The notes beneath the pieces are model-generated. The model did not search any database. It saw only the letters and a program-made list of their open reading frames with translations, and was not told the origin of the DNA. A DNA stretch of 64,000 nt, from assembly GCA_025769875.1 (NCBI GenBank), contig JAGFNK010000035.1, positions 1-64,000 on the forward strand, written 5' to 3'. Below, piece after piece: positions 34,379-45,264 of this stretch. The stretch comes from Russula earlei. Taxonomy: Eukaryota > Basidiomycota > Agaricomycetes > Russulales > Russulaceae. How positions within the stretch are numbered: position 1 is the stretch's first letter; each line of letters starts with the position of its first letter. The position numbers were made by a program, and so were the translations under genes.

Positions 34379-36100
34379 ATGAGTTCTATGGCCAGAGACT
34401 GGAGATTCAAGGGACAAGGAAAACCCACAGAAGAAGGGCTAAAGAAACTCAAATGCCCTTTCAAACTAAACCCAGACCTTGACAATGCGCTCATTCCCAA
34501 CCCCTTCAAAGAGAATGTCCATTTCTTTAGAGTCAGAATAAACAGTGTACCCTGGATTGGGTACTACACCATTTACAGGAAGGCCAAGTTCGGCCTTGGA
34601 ACCCTCTATGGTGTTTGGTTCAAGATCCGATGCCATGAAGACTACTTTGAGGCTTACTGCATTGCACACCCAGCCTTCGAACTGGTCAATGACCCTCTTA
34701 AAGGCTTAGACATGGAACAACTTGTCAAGTCAGATGAACCCATTCCAAACTCGAAGAATCTGTTGCATGCTCCGACCCCAAGACCCACACCTGCTGAACC
34801 CATGGAACAAGAACCCGAAATGACAACACAGATCCTTGTCACAGCCAACAAACCAGAAGAACCACCCACACAAGTCCCACCACAACTCGCTTCATCTGGC
34901 ACAATGCAAGCCTTCCCTCGACCAGCCTTGTTCCAAGGCTTCAGAGGATGTGGAAGAAGGCCCCCAAGTTGCAACCATGATGATTATGACATATATGCCA
35001 ACTACGACCGTGACACATGCCCTTCAGATAATGGAAAACTCAAGGGCATCCCTCCAAAGGCGTTCAATGGCGATCGCATGTGCACCCACGCCTTCCTTAC
35101 TGCCTTCTGAAGGTTCATGCAAATGAACTTTGACAGCAAGATTGCTCAAAATCCCATCAAAAAGTGTGCTTATTTCTTGTCACTGATGGAAGGACCACAA
35201 GTAGACAGATGGGTTGAAGCCATGGATGAATGGCTTGAAAAAGTTATGGACAACCCAGACGAAATCCCCTTTGGACTCACTGCTTGGCAAGCAATGGAAC
35301 AACAATTCAAATGGGCATTTACTGATTATGCCAAACATGAGCACGTGCAAGACCAACTATGTGAGCTTAAAATGAAAGAAAATAACTTGGACAAGTACAT
35401 AGCTAACTTCAAGCTCCTCACACGACAAGGATCCTTACACACTGACAACCTGATGGTTATGCGATTGTTTGCATGCGGACTCCCCAAACCCTTAGTCAAG
35501 GCTATTATCAGCCAAGAAGACCCCACCACCTTCTTAGAGTGGATCACCAGCACCCAAAAACAACATCAAATCTGGATGTGCAAACATGCAGTGTTGACGG
35601 ACCATGGCAATGCACATAACTGCAACACCAACTCAAATCACCCCTGGGCCCATCTTTCCACCTGGGGCACATGCGGCAACACCACCAACAATGCCACCAC
35701 ACCACACGCCCACCTCCCACCTCACGACCCAAATGCAATGGACACCAGTACTGGTGCCGCACACAAAGCGATCACTGGAGCAGACAAGGAAAAACACCAC
35801 GCCAAAGGCAGGTGTTTCCACTGCTCCAAACAAGGCCACCTTGCAAGAGATTGCCCCATGAAACTGAAATGTGAAATGACATGCGCATGCGCAGTGGAGG
35901 TCACCATGACCACATCCAAATCCTCCATTGTTGAAGTCATTGAAGAAAGCACAACCATCAAAGCCACAAAAGCTGCAAAAGCCCTTTCTAAGGAAGAGAG
36001 GGAAGAGTTTATTAAAATGCTGACTGGAGAAACTGAAGAAGAAGAAGAAGAAGAAGAAGAAGAAGAAGAAGAAGAAGAAAAGGATTTTTCATATGCCTGA
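34379..36100 (+). pseudogene. chromovirus Gag
   Basis: ATG at 34379 (MSSMARDWRFKGQGK). The frame runs through a Pro/Thr-rich linker to TGA at 35108, then resumes in frame (RFMQMNFDSKI). It includes the retrotransposon Gag core (ECLEK-type WLEKVMDNPD, FTDYAKHEHVQDQL, LDKYIANFKLL) and one zinc knuckle (CFHCSKQGHLARDC, near 35814-35855). A long glutamate run follows and the ORF ends at 36098. The single TGA again replaces a likely Arg. Gag forms the particle shell and binds RNA; this copy would give two fragments. Confidence 0.88.
36034..36080 (+). repeat. GAA microsatellite in gag
   Basis: About 15 uninterrupted GAA units, coding for a poly-Glu run near the Gag C-terminus. Confidence 0.95.
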
Positions 36101-39100
36101 GCATTACGGCAATAGCTTGGGCATTAGGTCTCACTGATGTATATAATGCTACAAAAAAGTCAATGCAGGTCAAATTGACAGTACACATCAGGACCTCTAA
36201 AGCTGAAAGAACCACGTTTATTGATAGTGGAGCAAGAGAATGCTTCATTTCCCCCAAGATGATTAAAGAACTTCACCTGAAAACCTGAAGATTACCTACA
36301 CCAAGAATTGTCAAAAATGTCAACAATACCCCAAATTGTTTAGGAAAAATTATACTTGCTGCAGATCTAGAACTGAAACTTCTAGGACAAAAATACAAAC
36401 ATCAATTCCTCATAGCAGACATTGGACAAGATGAACTAATCCTAGGATATCCCTTCCTTGAATCCACAAACCCCAGGATAAACTGGTCCAAGGGAACATT
36501 AATGGGAAGAATAGTCCTACAAGGAGAACAAGAGACACCAGACTGGATAAAAAGCCTCATAGGTTGGGAAGAGGGAGACAAAGTCTGGATACAGACCCAA
36601 CTATGAAAGACAACTATCGCTCAACAACTGGCAGAATCACAAATGGACACAAAACAACTGACATGGCAACAAATAGTCCCTGCCCAATACCATACATATG
36701 GCCAGGTCTTTATGGAAGAAAAGTCAGAAAGATTCCCCAGGCTGAGAAAATGGGATCACACCATTGATCTCAAACTGGATGCTCCCACCACAATCAATTG
36801 TACAGTATACCCATTGTCACCCAAAGAAAAAGAGGAACAGGGAAAGTTCCTTGAACAAAACTTAAGATTAAAACAAATCAGAAGGTCCAACTCACCATAT
36901 GCCAGTGGTTTATTTTTAATCAAAAAGAAAGACGGCAAATTTTGACCCTTACAGGACTACAGAAACTTGAACAAATGGACAATACCGAACGTCTACCCAC
37001 TCCCCCTAATCCCAGAATTGATGCACGCCTTAGCTGGGAAAGAACTATTCACCAAGTCTGATGTCAGATGGGGCTACAACAATATCAGAATTAAAGAAGG
37101 GGATGAATGGAAAGCTGCCTTCAAACCAGTGATGGACTATTTGAACTGACTGGTAATGTTCTTCAGATTAACAAACTCCCCAGCAACTTTCCAAACTATG
37201 ATGGATGACATATTCCAAGAAGAACTTGCCCAAGGATGGCTGAAGATCTACATGGATGACATCATAATTGCCACAAAGGATGACGAACAAGAACACAGAT
37301 CTAAAGTCAATCATATTCTATTGAAACTAAGACAACACGATCTATATCTTAAACGAGAGAAATGCCAATTCCACAAAAAGAAAGTTGAATACTTAGGAGT
37401 AATCATTGGCAAAGGAAAAATAACCATGGATCCAGTCAAGGTCAAAGGAATTAAAGACTGGCCCACACCAAAGTCATTAAAAGAAGTTTGCGGCTTCTTA
37501 GGATTTTGTAATTTCTATTGCAACTTCATCCCAAATTTCTCACTAAAAGCCAGACCTCTTAACAACCTAACTAAGAAAAACAGACAATGGGAATGGACAC
37601 CTAAAGAAGAACAGGCATTTCAAGCACTAAAAGAAACATGTACATCCTATCCCATCCTACGAACACCTGACTGGATGAAACAATTTATACTAGATACTGA
37701 TGCATCAGGATTTGCCATTGAGTGGTCATCTCCCAAATACATCAAGATGGACTCCATCCCATAGCATTCTACTCCAGGACACTGTTAGATGCAGAAAGAA
37801 ATTACGATGCACATGATAAAGACCTCCCAGCTGTCATCTTTGGATTAAAAAGTGGCCAACCATTCTTCCTAGGTGCAAAAGAACCAGTAAGAATAAGGAC
37901 CAACCACAAAAACCTTACATACTTCAAAGAGCCACAGAAACTAACAGGACGACAAGCAAGATGGATGCAATATATGCAAGACTTTAATATAACCATGGAA
38001 CATGTCCCGGGACATACTCACACCATTGCTGACACCCTTTCCCATTGTAAAGACCTTAACAAGGGGGTAGAAGAACAAAAAACCACTCTCCTTCCATCTG
38101 AAATTTTCTTGTGAAAAATTTACCTACCCAACAAACTAGATGAATGATGAGAAATACTACAACAATTCCATGACACCCCAGCTGCAGGACACCCTGGCAT
38201 AGCTAACACCTGGAAGCTAATCAAACAACACCATGAAGGACCCAAATTGCAACAATTCATAGAACAATATGTCAAAGGTTGCGCTAAATGTCAAGAATCC
38301 AAGACCAACATACCCAGAAAGAAAGCCATGACCTTCCCTATTGACACACACATTGAACAAGGCCCCTTTCAATATGTATCAATGGATCTCATCACAGATC
38401 TACCCAAGTCAGATGGGTTTGACAGCGTCCTTACTATCGTTGATCAAGGATGTTCTAAAGCAACAAAGTTCATTCCATGCAACAAAACGATCAATGGAAC
38501 AGGCATAGCACACAAGTATCTAAAACACCTTGTGCCCTGGTTTGGTATTCATAAAAGAATCATATCCAATAGAGACCCTTGATTTACATCAAACTTTTCT
38601 AAAGTGTTATGTAAAAGCCTAGGTATCAAACAAAACATATCTACAGCATTCCACCCACAGACTGATGGACAAACTGAAAGGATGAACACCTGGTTGGAAC
38701 AATACTTGAGACCGTGGACCACCACTCACCCTCACTCCTGGGCAAAAATGTTACCAATCACAGAATATGCACACAACTCATGGAAACATGAAACATCACG
38801 TCAATCACTGCACAAACTCCTCATGGGATTCAAACCCCAGATCAACATCAACCTTCAAGACAATGACATACCAGCTTCCACCAATCGACTCAAAGAACTA
38901 GAAGAATCAAGAAAAGACACACAACAACTTCTAGAACAAAAACAACAACCCCTGAGACCTGACACCCTGGAAATGAAAGAAGGAACCCTCGTATGGCTAG
39001 AAGCAAGGAATCTACACAAGGAACACACAAGTTAATGCCCAAACAGTATGGACCCTTCCCCATCACAAAAAAGATAAAATACATGACATTTTCCACATCA

Positions 39101-39363
39101 ACCTGCTGCTTCCTTACATAGAAATGGAGGAATATGGCACACCGTTCACTCGCCCCCATCCAATCATTGAAAACAAGGAAGAATATGAAATAGAAGCAAT
39201 CCTCAATGCCAGAAGGTTTGGATGGACATGTAAACTCCAATACCTCATGCATTGGAAAGGATATCCCACATCAGATGATTCATGGGTCAACCACCATGAT
39301 CTCAACACCCCAGAACTCCTAAGAGAATATTACTCCCCCACAGCTGGACGACCACACACATAA
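36101..39363 (+). pseudogene. chromovirus Pol: protease, RT, RNase H, integrase, chromodomain
   Basis: Protease TTFIDSGARECFISP (near 36210). RT fingers YPLSPKEKEEQ, then [19 protein letters not shown]: the conserved K-F-R-P-x-Q-D-Y-R with Arg lost to TGA at 36943. Catalytic IYMDDIIIATKDDEQ lies near 37246. Thumb GFLGFCNFYCNFIPNFS and RNase H LDTDASGFAI follow; a frameshift near 37712 rejoins as SQIHQDGLHPIAFYSRTL. Integrase has the zinc region AGHPGIANTW, YVKGCAKCQESK, the catalytic SMDLITDLP, NRDP-stop-FTSNF and HPQTDGQTERMN. Chromodomain: EYEIEAILNARRFGWTCKLQ...GYPTSDDSW (39180-39290), which targets integration to marked chromatin. About ten breaks, most of them TGA. Confidence 0.9.
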
Positions 39364-39921
39364 AAGAACACCATCCATGACCAACGACCCCTCACCTCTC
39401 CTTCCCAGAAAACCTTCCAATATGTCTTCAACACAAAACTCTCCTGCCGCTTCTTCCGCCACTCTTGTCCCTACTCCCCCATACTCTCCTGCTCTCATTC
39501 CTCTACCTATTTCTAGAGAACCATCTCCATCAACAGCTGCAACTGTCAACGCCTGACTCCTAGTCTAATGTGCTGCACCATGACACGCAGCAATGATAGC
39601 ACAGGCCCAAGAACTTTGGCATGAAGAGACACTGCCTACCATACTATGTGCCTTTGGCAACCAATCCCCCACTCGCAGAACCAGCCCCTTGATGAGACAC
39701 AGCCCATCATACCACATCCAAACCCCCTCTCCTGACCACATTCCTATTCCTCCCTGACTCCATACTCCCATCCCTCGACAACCAACAAACATCATCCTCC
39801 TTGATGAAAACTTTGCCCCAACCACACCTCTCAAACAAAGTGACCCTCCCCCTGCCTATATACCACCTGTTGCCCCTGGCTCTGACACTCCAGCTGAATT
39901 ACAGGAACTCAGAGAAGGATG
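39364..39921 (+). other. 3' tail of the chromovirus, proline-rich remnants
   Basis: Downstream of the chromodomain stop the sequence keeps Pro/Ser/Thr-rich frames (PTPPYSPALIPLPISREPSP near 39468; PPPAYIPPVAPGSDTPAEL near 39847) with TGA/TAA breaks. It could be a decayed extra ORF or 3' untranslated region. The expected 3' LTR is absent. Confidence 0.5.
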
Positions 39922-40542
39922 TGTCAAGACTCACTGTTGAACAATCCAGTTCAAGAGTGAGGAATAAGCTCAAAGATGAGTCGATAGACGTCGAGGACTG
40001 CATGGGCAAGGAGAAGGGTCCAAAGCAGTAGCAAGTACCAGAGAGGTACAGTTACTGGGAGCATCAGGTATTTACTCAGAGAGGAGGCCAGAGTGACACA
40101 AGGGGACAGTCCTAAAGGAGTATCCCAGGAGTAGAGAGTGCCATAAACAAATGGACAGTCTGAAGACTGTCTGCTACTTTATTGAGTGCTTATATACTAC
40201 AAGAGAACTGCTAAATAGGGAACAAGTCATAACCTTGTTATCAAGCAGAATAGATGGATGAGTAAGAAGTCAGAGTATGCTTACTTAGCATGCTCAGTCA
40301 TGCTCAGTAAGCTGCTGAGTAAGAAGGCTTCGATTGATGAGTAAGAGCCATTACTGTCCACGTGTTTACTGCCTTAGTAAACATGCAAAGCACCTGATTC
40401 ATTTACTGTCAGTTAGTTTAGGGCCGGTCATTTGAGGACTTGTGGTTTGGTTCAGGGAATAGAGTTGCTTATAAGGCCCCTTATATAGTTCTATTAGGGT
40501 CATTAGAGTCGACCCTAATACTTATATTAAAGTCCTTAGTAT
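39922..40542 (+). repeat. family C LTR, 3' part missing
   Basis: Starts TGTCAAGACTCACTG, collinear with the first 620 bp of 43518-44479. At 40542 it is cut by a family B LTR. The remaining 340 bp are not found beyond that LTR, so the junction is rearranged rather than a simple insertion. Confidence 0.88.
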
Positions 40543-41370
40543 TGTTATGAACCAAGGCCAAGTCCTGGCCATATATTATCCTGTTTCACTCAAGAGAGAA
40601 CCATCTCACGTTACATTGCCAACCCACTTCCGTTTCATGGGCTACCACTCCTGCGGTACAAGATATTGCTATTGCAAAGGCATTATGACACGACCAGGCA
40701 CCCATTTCCTAATCGGGAAATCATCACATGGCAGCCACATGGCCACTCAGCCACCAGGAACCCAAAACAGTGGCATGAACTCCTACAACTTGTTGCATAA
40801 CTCATATGACATCATTCAGCTCCAATGACATCATGGCTGACTGAGCAACTCCACACTGACCTCATCCACTCACCAAGCACTCCACAGTGATATCATAATG
40901 ATGTCATTGCTCCACAATGATCAGTAATATGCTCAGTAAGCCTGAAACCTGACACAAGCAAGTTTATGCCTCTGCAGTCCTATTGGATGGTACCAAGGAG
41001 TCTAGAATAGTCCCTGTTCTTTGTAATCGACCATGTACACAGTATATAGTCCCCAATGTAGCATGGCAGTCATCAGACTGTCCATTTGTGATACTCTCAT
41101 CTTCCTGGGTACTCCCCCATGACTGCTCAGTCTAAAGCCTCCTCTCATCCTCAAGGTACTCTTCAACAACCGCCTTGTCTAAAGCCCCTTCACTGCACTG
41201 GCCTCCAGCCTTTGCCTCTGCCTCCTGCAACATGTACCAGTCCCCATCTGGTACATCTTAGTCATTTGGCTCATCCTCCTGTTCAACGCTGCCTATGCCG
41301 CATATCATCTGTTTCAACCCTTGCCCACATGCTCCTGAGTCCTTAGTGATCAGCAGTACGTGTCTTGACA
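40543..41370 (+). repeat. family B LTR, no matching target duplication
   Basis: 828 bp, TGTTATGAACC to TGTCTTGACA. It serves as the uninterrupted reference for the LTR broken by the Harbinger element at 11372. Flanks are AGTAT (left) and TCTGG (right), so it is not a clean solo insertion. A TATA-like ACAGTATATAGTCCCC lies near 41038. Confidence 0.9.
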
Positions 41371-41783
41371 TCTGGACAGTCTCTCATCATTCCTATATTG
41401 ACCAGCCAATGCTCAAGTGTCTACTCCCAACTCCCCCACTCTTTGTCATGCAGCATAGAGTGCAGCTAACAGGCCAAGCAACCCACCTTAGAGGTTGTGC
41501 TAAGTGCTCAACTGATATTGGGGTGTAGAGCAATATGTATACTCATCTACATGTATGGTATTTATACCTCTATGACCCAGGGCTGTTCCTAAGTCCAAAA
41601 GAGGTGACTACAGGTGTCCACTATATCGCCAATACAGTGACACGTGATGTGGAAAGGTTCTAGACACAGCATAAGGCTGCATCTTGTGATAGATAGCATA
41701 GTATGCATAACCCTATTGCCATAAGCGCATATGCTAAAGTTCTGTCTAACACGTAACATCTATGAGCGGATCTTAAACCTTGT
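41371..41783. other. no gene recognised; leader or LTR-like sequence
   Basis: The stretch contains TATTTATACCTC near 41570. A phrase near 41607-41640 (GAGGTGACTACAGGTGTCCA) is similar, inverted, to the end of family C LTRs. Nothing else is supported. Confidence 0.4.
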
Positions 41784-42698
41784 ATGAAGGTGTTCGCCTT
41801 CTTTGATCCATTCAGGTTCCAGTTCAACACTCTTGTCAACACTTCCCTGCGTCTCCCTTCTCCACTCCAGCCCCCTCCACACACTGCCCTTCGACTCCTC
41901 ACTGAGAACCTCAACTCAGTCGACACATCCTCACCCCTCAGCATCCTGTACTCCCCAGAGGCTCCGCCGCCTTCTCCTACTATTTCCCAGCCCATTCCAG
42001 GTGACTTTGTCCCTGTTGGCACTCCCCCACCAGCACAGAACAAGCAACAACAAGAGGACCATCCTCCTCTGCCAGAAGGCTTCCTTGATCATCCCCCCTG
42101 CTCAGCATTTCACTTCCATCCTCATCAGTACTTCATTCTCCCCACCACCAATTGTTCCCATGAACAGTGGCAACCCCTCCACAACTTGAACTACCAAGAC
42201 TATCTGTTGCGCATCCCTACTGCAGAACAGTTAACTTGTCGCACCTTCACAGACACCTACACAACCACCTTTTGTGCACACATCATCCACACTTTTGCAG
42301 TAGAACCCTCAAACACTGCCCTTGCCACCCAGTACAACCTCACCCCCTTTGGCATTTGTTCCAACATAGGAATATATGCCCCAGATGCTGATTTCCCCCT
42401 CAGACGCATTGCATATATCTTTAATACCTCACTATTTAGGAGACTTATTACCTTGCCCTCCATTTACTGTCCTGCTTATGAAGGTTCCTTCTGTTTGTCT
42501 ATTGTACACAATTTCCTGGATGGATGTCTAGCTTTCGCTTACAGGTACTTACACTTCGAGGACAACAGTAACCACGTATCCTTGTGCCACTATTCAACCT
42601 ATACAGTCGATACCATATGTTTTAACCCTCAGCTACTTCGCTTTTGCTTTACACCTCATATTCCCCCTAACCCTCTTGAAATAATCGAGAGGTATTGA
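41784..42698 (+). CDS. 304-residue ORF of unknown function upstream of the second Gypsy
   Basis: An uninterrupted ATG-to-TGA frame (MKVFAFFDPF ... PLEIIERY) in a zone where nearly every other frame is broken. Residues about 20-100 are Pro/Ser-rich (EAPPPSPTISQPIPG). Residues about 105-300 are Tyr/Phe/His/Cys-rich and look folded (NYQDYLLRIPTAEQLTCRTF; FCLSIVHNFLDGCLAFAYRY). No transmembrane span or known motif is recognised. About 60 bp past the stop is AATAAAG (near 42771), as in an LTR R region or a gene 3' end. It may be an ORF inside a long LTR of the second Gypsy element or an unrelated captured gene. Confidence 0.45.
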   Translation: MKVFAFFDPFRFQFNTLVNTSLRLPSPLQPPPHTALRLLTENLNSVDTSSPLSILYSPEAPPPSPTISQPIPGDFVPVGTPPPAQNKQQQEDHPPLPEGFLDHPPCSAFHFHPHQYFILPTTNCSHEQWQPLHNLNYQDYLLRIPTAEQLTCRTFTDTYTTTFCAHIIHTFAVEPSNTALATQYNLTPFGICSNIGIYAPDADFPLRRIAYIFNTSLFRRLITLPSIYCPAYEGSFCLSIVHNFLDGCLAFAYRYLHFEDNSNHVSLCHYSTYTVDTICFNPQLLRFCFTPHIPPNPLEIIERY

Positions 42699-42801
42699 CT
42701 TGAGACCATAGATCTTGCGCATGGTTCTTAAAAAGTAAGAACCACCCTTGTAACACTTTGATAAAGATTGAATAAAGCTTCTTGTTTTTCTCCTAACTAA
42801 A

Positions 42802-45264
42802 GTGCCTCAAGAATATGCCCTAGAAGAAGATGAAGAAGAAGACGCTATCACTAGACACATCTTAAACCTCAACCATTATCGAACTTGGACTTCTACTGCA
42901 TTTCCTGTTAACAGCTTAACCAACCTACACGATGTACCAGAAGTTGAACCCCCTCACAAAGATTTCCCCCATCTTGCTGTCAAGGAATTCCTTGGAGTCT
43001 TTCCATTTGGACAACTTCTAAGCCACAACAAACACGCAGTATATCTTGAAACCCTTAGCTGACTCCTACCACCAGCACAGCAACAATTATTATATTGGCA
43101 CCTTGCTCAAGCAAAGAACATCGCAGGACAACCAGTAGAATACCAATCTTTGTGTTGCAGTGAGTTAAACCTCTGGACTAGGATCATCCAATCACATCAC
43201 CACTTCATTGTTCATTCTCTTAGAACAGGATATCGTCTGTTCTATCTAGCTTGGACATACATCAGCTACTATCGACTCACTGTCCAATTCTATCATCTAC
43301 AACTTAACAGGATACAAAGAGAAAACCAATCTTATGTCCAACTCGCTATTGTACCAGGAATACACAACACTTTTGATTGGGAAACTAACTCCTGGTTATA
43401 CAATGCAGAATATAATCAACCATGGGCAATTACCAGCCCAGACACCTCATATACTGGTCCTCCTGCATACTACTCAGTACCAGCAACATTAGAAGCATCA
43501 AGCCTTCTCCCTTGACCTGTCAAGACTCACTGTTGAACTATCCAGTTCAAGAGCGAGGGATAAGCTCGAAGATGAGTTGATAGACGTCCAAGACAGCGTG
43601 GGCAAGAAGCAGAGTCCAGAGTAGTAACAAATACCAGAGAGGTATAGTTACTGTGAGAGTCGAGCAGTCACGCAGAGGAGAGGCCAGGATAGTCACAAGG
43701 GGACGGTCCTTAAAGGAGTATCCCAGAGAGGGAGAGTGCTGTGAACAAATGGACAGTCTGAGGACTGTCTGCTACTTTATTGAGCGCTTATATACTACAA
43801 GAGAACTGCTAAATAGGGAACAAGTCATAACCTTGTTATCAAGCACAATAGAGTGATGAGTAAGAAGTTGGAGTGCGCTTACTGAGCATGCTCAGTCATG
43901 CTCAGTAAGCTGCTGAGTAAGAAGGCTTCTCTTGATGAGTAAGAGCTTTCATTGTCCACGTGTTCACTGCTTTAGTGCATGTGTGAGCACCTGATTCATT
44001 TTCTGTTAGTTAGTTTAGGGCCGGTCATTTGAGGACTTGTAGTTTGGTTAGGGAATAGTGTTATCTTATAAGGCCCTTATATAGTTCTATTAGGGTCCTT
44101 AGAGTCGACCCTAATACTTCTATTAAGGTCCTTAGTATTGCCTTATAGTTCGTTCTATAGTTATTAGAGTTGGTCTAATAACGTGTTGTAGGGCCTTTGA
44201 TACTAGGTTAGTGCCTATTGTAGAGCTCCTAGAGTCGTTCCAAAGGGTCCTTAGGAAGGCCCTAATACTGTCCTTTGTTGCTAGAAGGGTTGCCTTTAAG
44301 TGGGGCTTGCTGTATGTCGATTGTGCCGAGAATCACTTGCGCAACAATGTGCATGCAATATTGTGGACACCTCTACTCACCCCTTTTGCTTGTGTGAACA
44401 GGGTGACACCATAGAGGCTGGGTTTCCTCCTATAAGGAAGGGTCCTTCAAGGGCCCTCTCTGGAGAATGGTTCATGACATGACCCCTTACACCAATCCAA
44501 ACCACAGTCCCAACCAGCCAAGAATGCTGGTCTGCTACTACTGAAGACACCCAGTCTAACCCTTGGACAGCTATTTGTAACTGCAAAGGGGAATATTGCA
44601 CCTGTGGTTACCAACCAGAGACACCTTCTACCCCTGATGGAATCACCTTGTGGACACCAGGAGATTATCACCTCCCCTTTTAGTAAACCTGGCTCCTCAA
44701 CACAGAAGACGTGCTACATCCCAACGACCACCCTCTAGAGAAACAGTTCCTAACGCAAGAGGATTCCTTGTTGAAAGGCCATTACCTCCTACTCCCCCTG
44801 ATGCCTATGTACCCTTGTTTACCAGTCATATTCCTACACCTGTCATACCTTCCCAACCCTTTGCATCACCTTTCATCGAATCACCTGACAGTATTGACAT
44901 TAGAAATACTGAACTCCACTCCTATCTACCAGAACAATCTTTCTTAGCCCTAAACCTACCTATAGGATCAAAGAGGGAACTACTTGAATTCAAGAACTAT
45001 TGTACACAAGCTTGGCATTTAAGAACAACACACTTTGTAGTGTATCAACATCCCACCAGAGAGATAAACAACTTTGCTATCTCACCAGCAGAATTCAAGG
45101 GATATTTGTGGAAGACCCAAGTAGTCTTAACACTAGTATCACTGAAGAATACACCTAAGAAAACACCAAGGAAGACCCAACACCATTCAACTGAAACCAG
45201 CCTACACTATAGCATATCCTTGGAACAATGGTCATTGGACTATAACCATCATCTAAACTTATGA
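42802..45264 (+). pseudogene. leader ORFs of the second Gypsy element, unrecognised protein
   Basis: From 42802 (no ATG; opens at a GTG after a stop) the frame reads PQEYALEEDEEEDAITRH. It runs through a TGA at 43060 to SLLP at about 43512. It resumes after the solo LTR 43518-44479 in the same frame with a Cys-rich patch (CNCKGEYCTCGYQPET). A shift near 44690 leads to the frame ending HLNL at 45264 (EFKNYCTQAWHLRTTHFVVY; SPAEFKGYLWKTQVV). It is aromatic-rich with no domain I know. It precedes gag, an unusual place for a Gypsy ORF. The last codon overlaps the next ATG (see 45261). Confidence 0.55.
43518..44479 (+). repeat. solo LTR, family C, target duplication TGACC
   Basis: 962 bp, TGTCAAGACTCACTG to TTCATGACA, flanked by TGACC at 43513-43517 and 44480-44484. 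TATA phrase CTTATATACTAC lies near 43789. Removing it rejoins the leader ORF in frame. Confidence 0.95.

Larger units (their letters stand above)
33805..39921 (+). mobile_element. Ty3/Gypsy chromovirus, 5' LTR present, 3' LTR missing
   Basis: A 475-bp 5' LTR, gag, protease, RT, RNase H, integrase and a chromodomain are in canonical order. It inserted right after the pogo copy. The pogo duplicate at 51345 shows the undisturbed sequence (GAGCAGCCACAGCC), giving GCCAC as the expected target duplication at 33800-33804. At the right end the element breaks into a truncated family C LTR at 39922; no 3' LTR was found in the window. Confidence 0.9.

Noticed and set aside
36034..36080. GAA run as a pathogenic-type repeat expansion
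   Set aside because: It simply encodes the poly-Glu end of a retrotransposon Gag.
41784..42698. Envelope-like gene of an endogenous retrovirus
   Set aside because: No signal peptide, transmembrane span or furin-like site; it also precedes Gag, not follows Pol.
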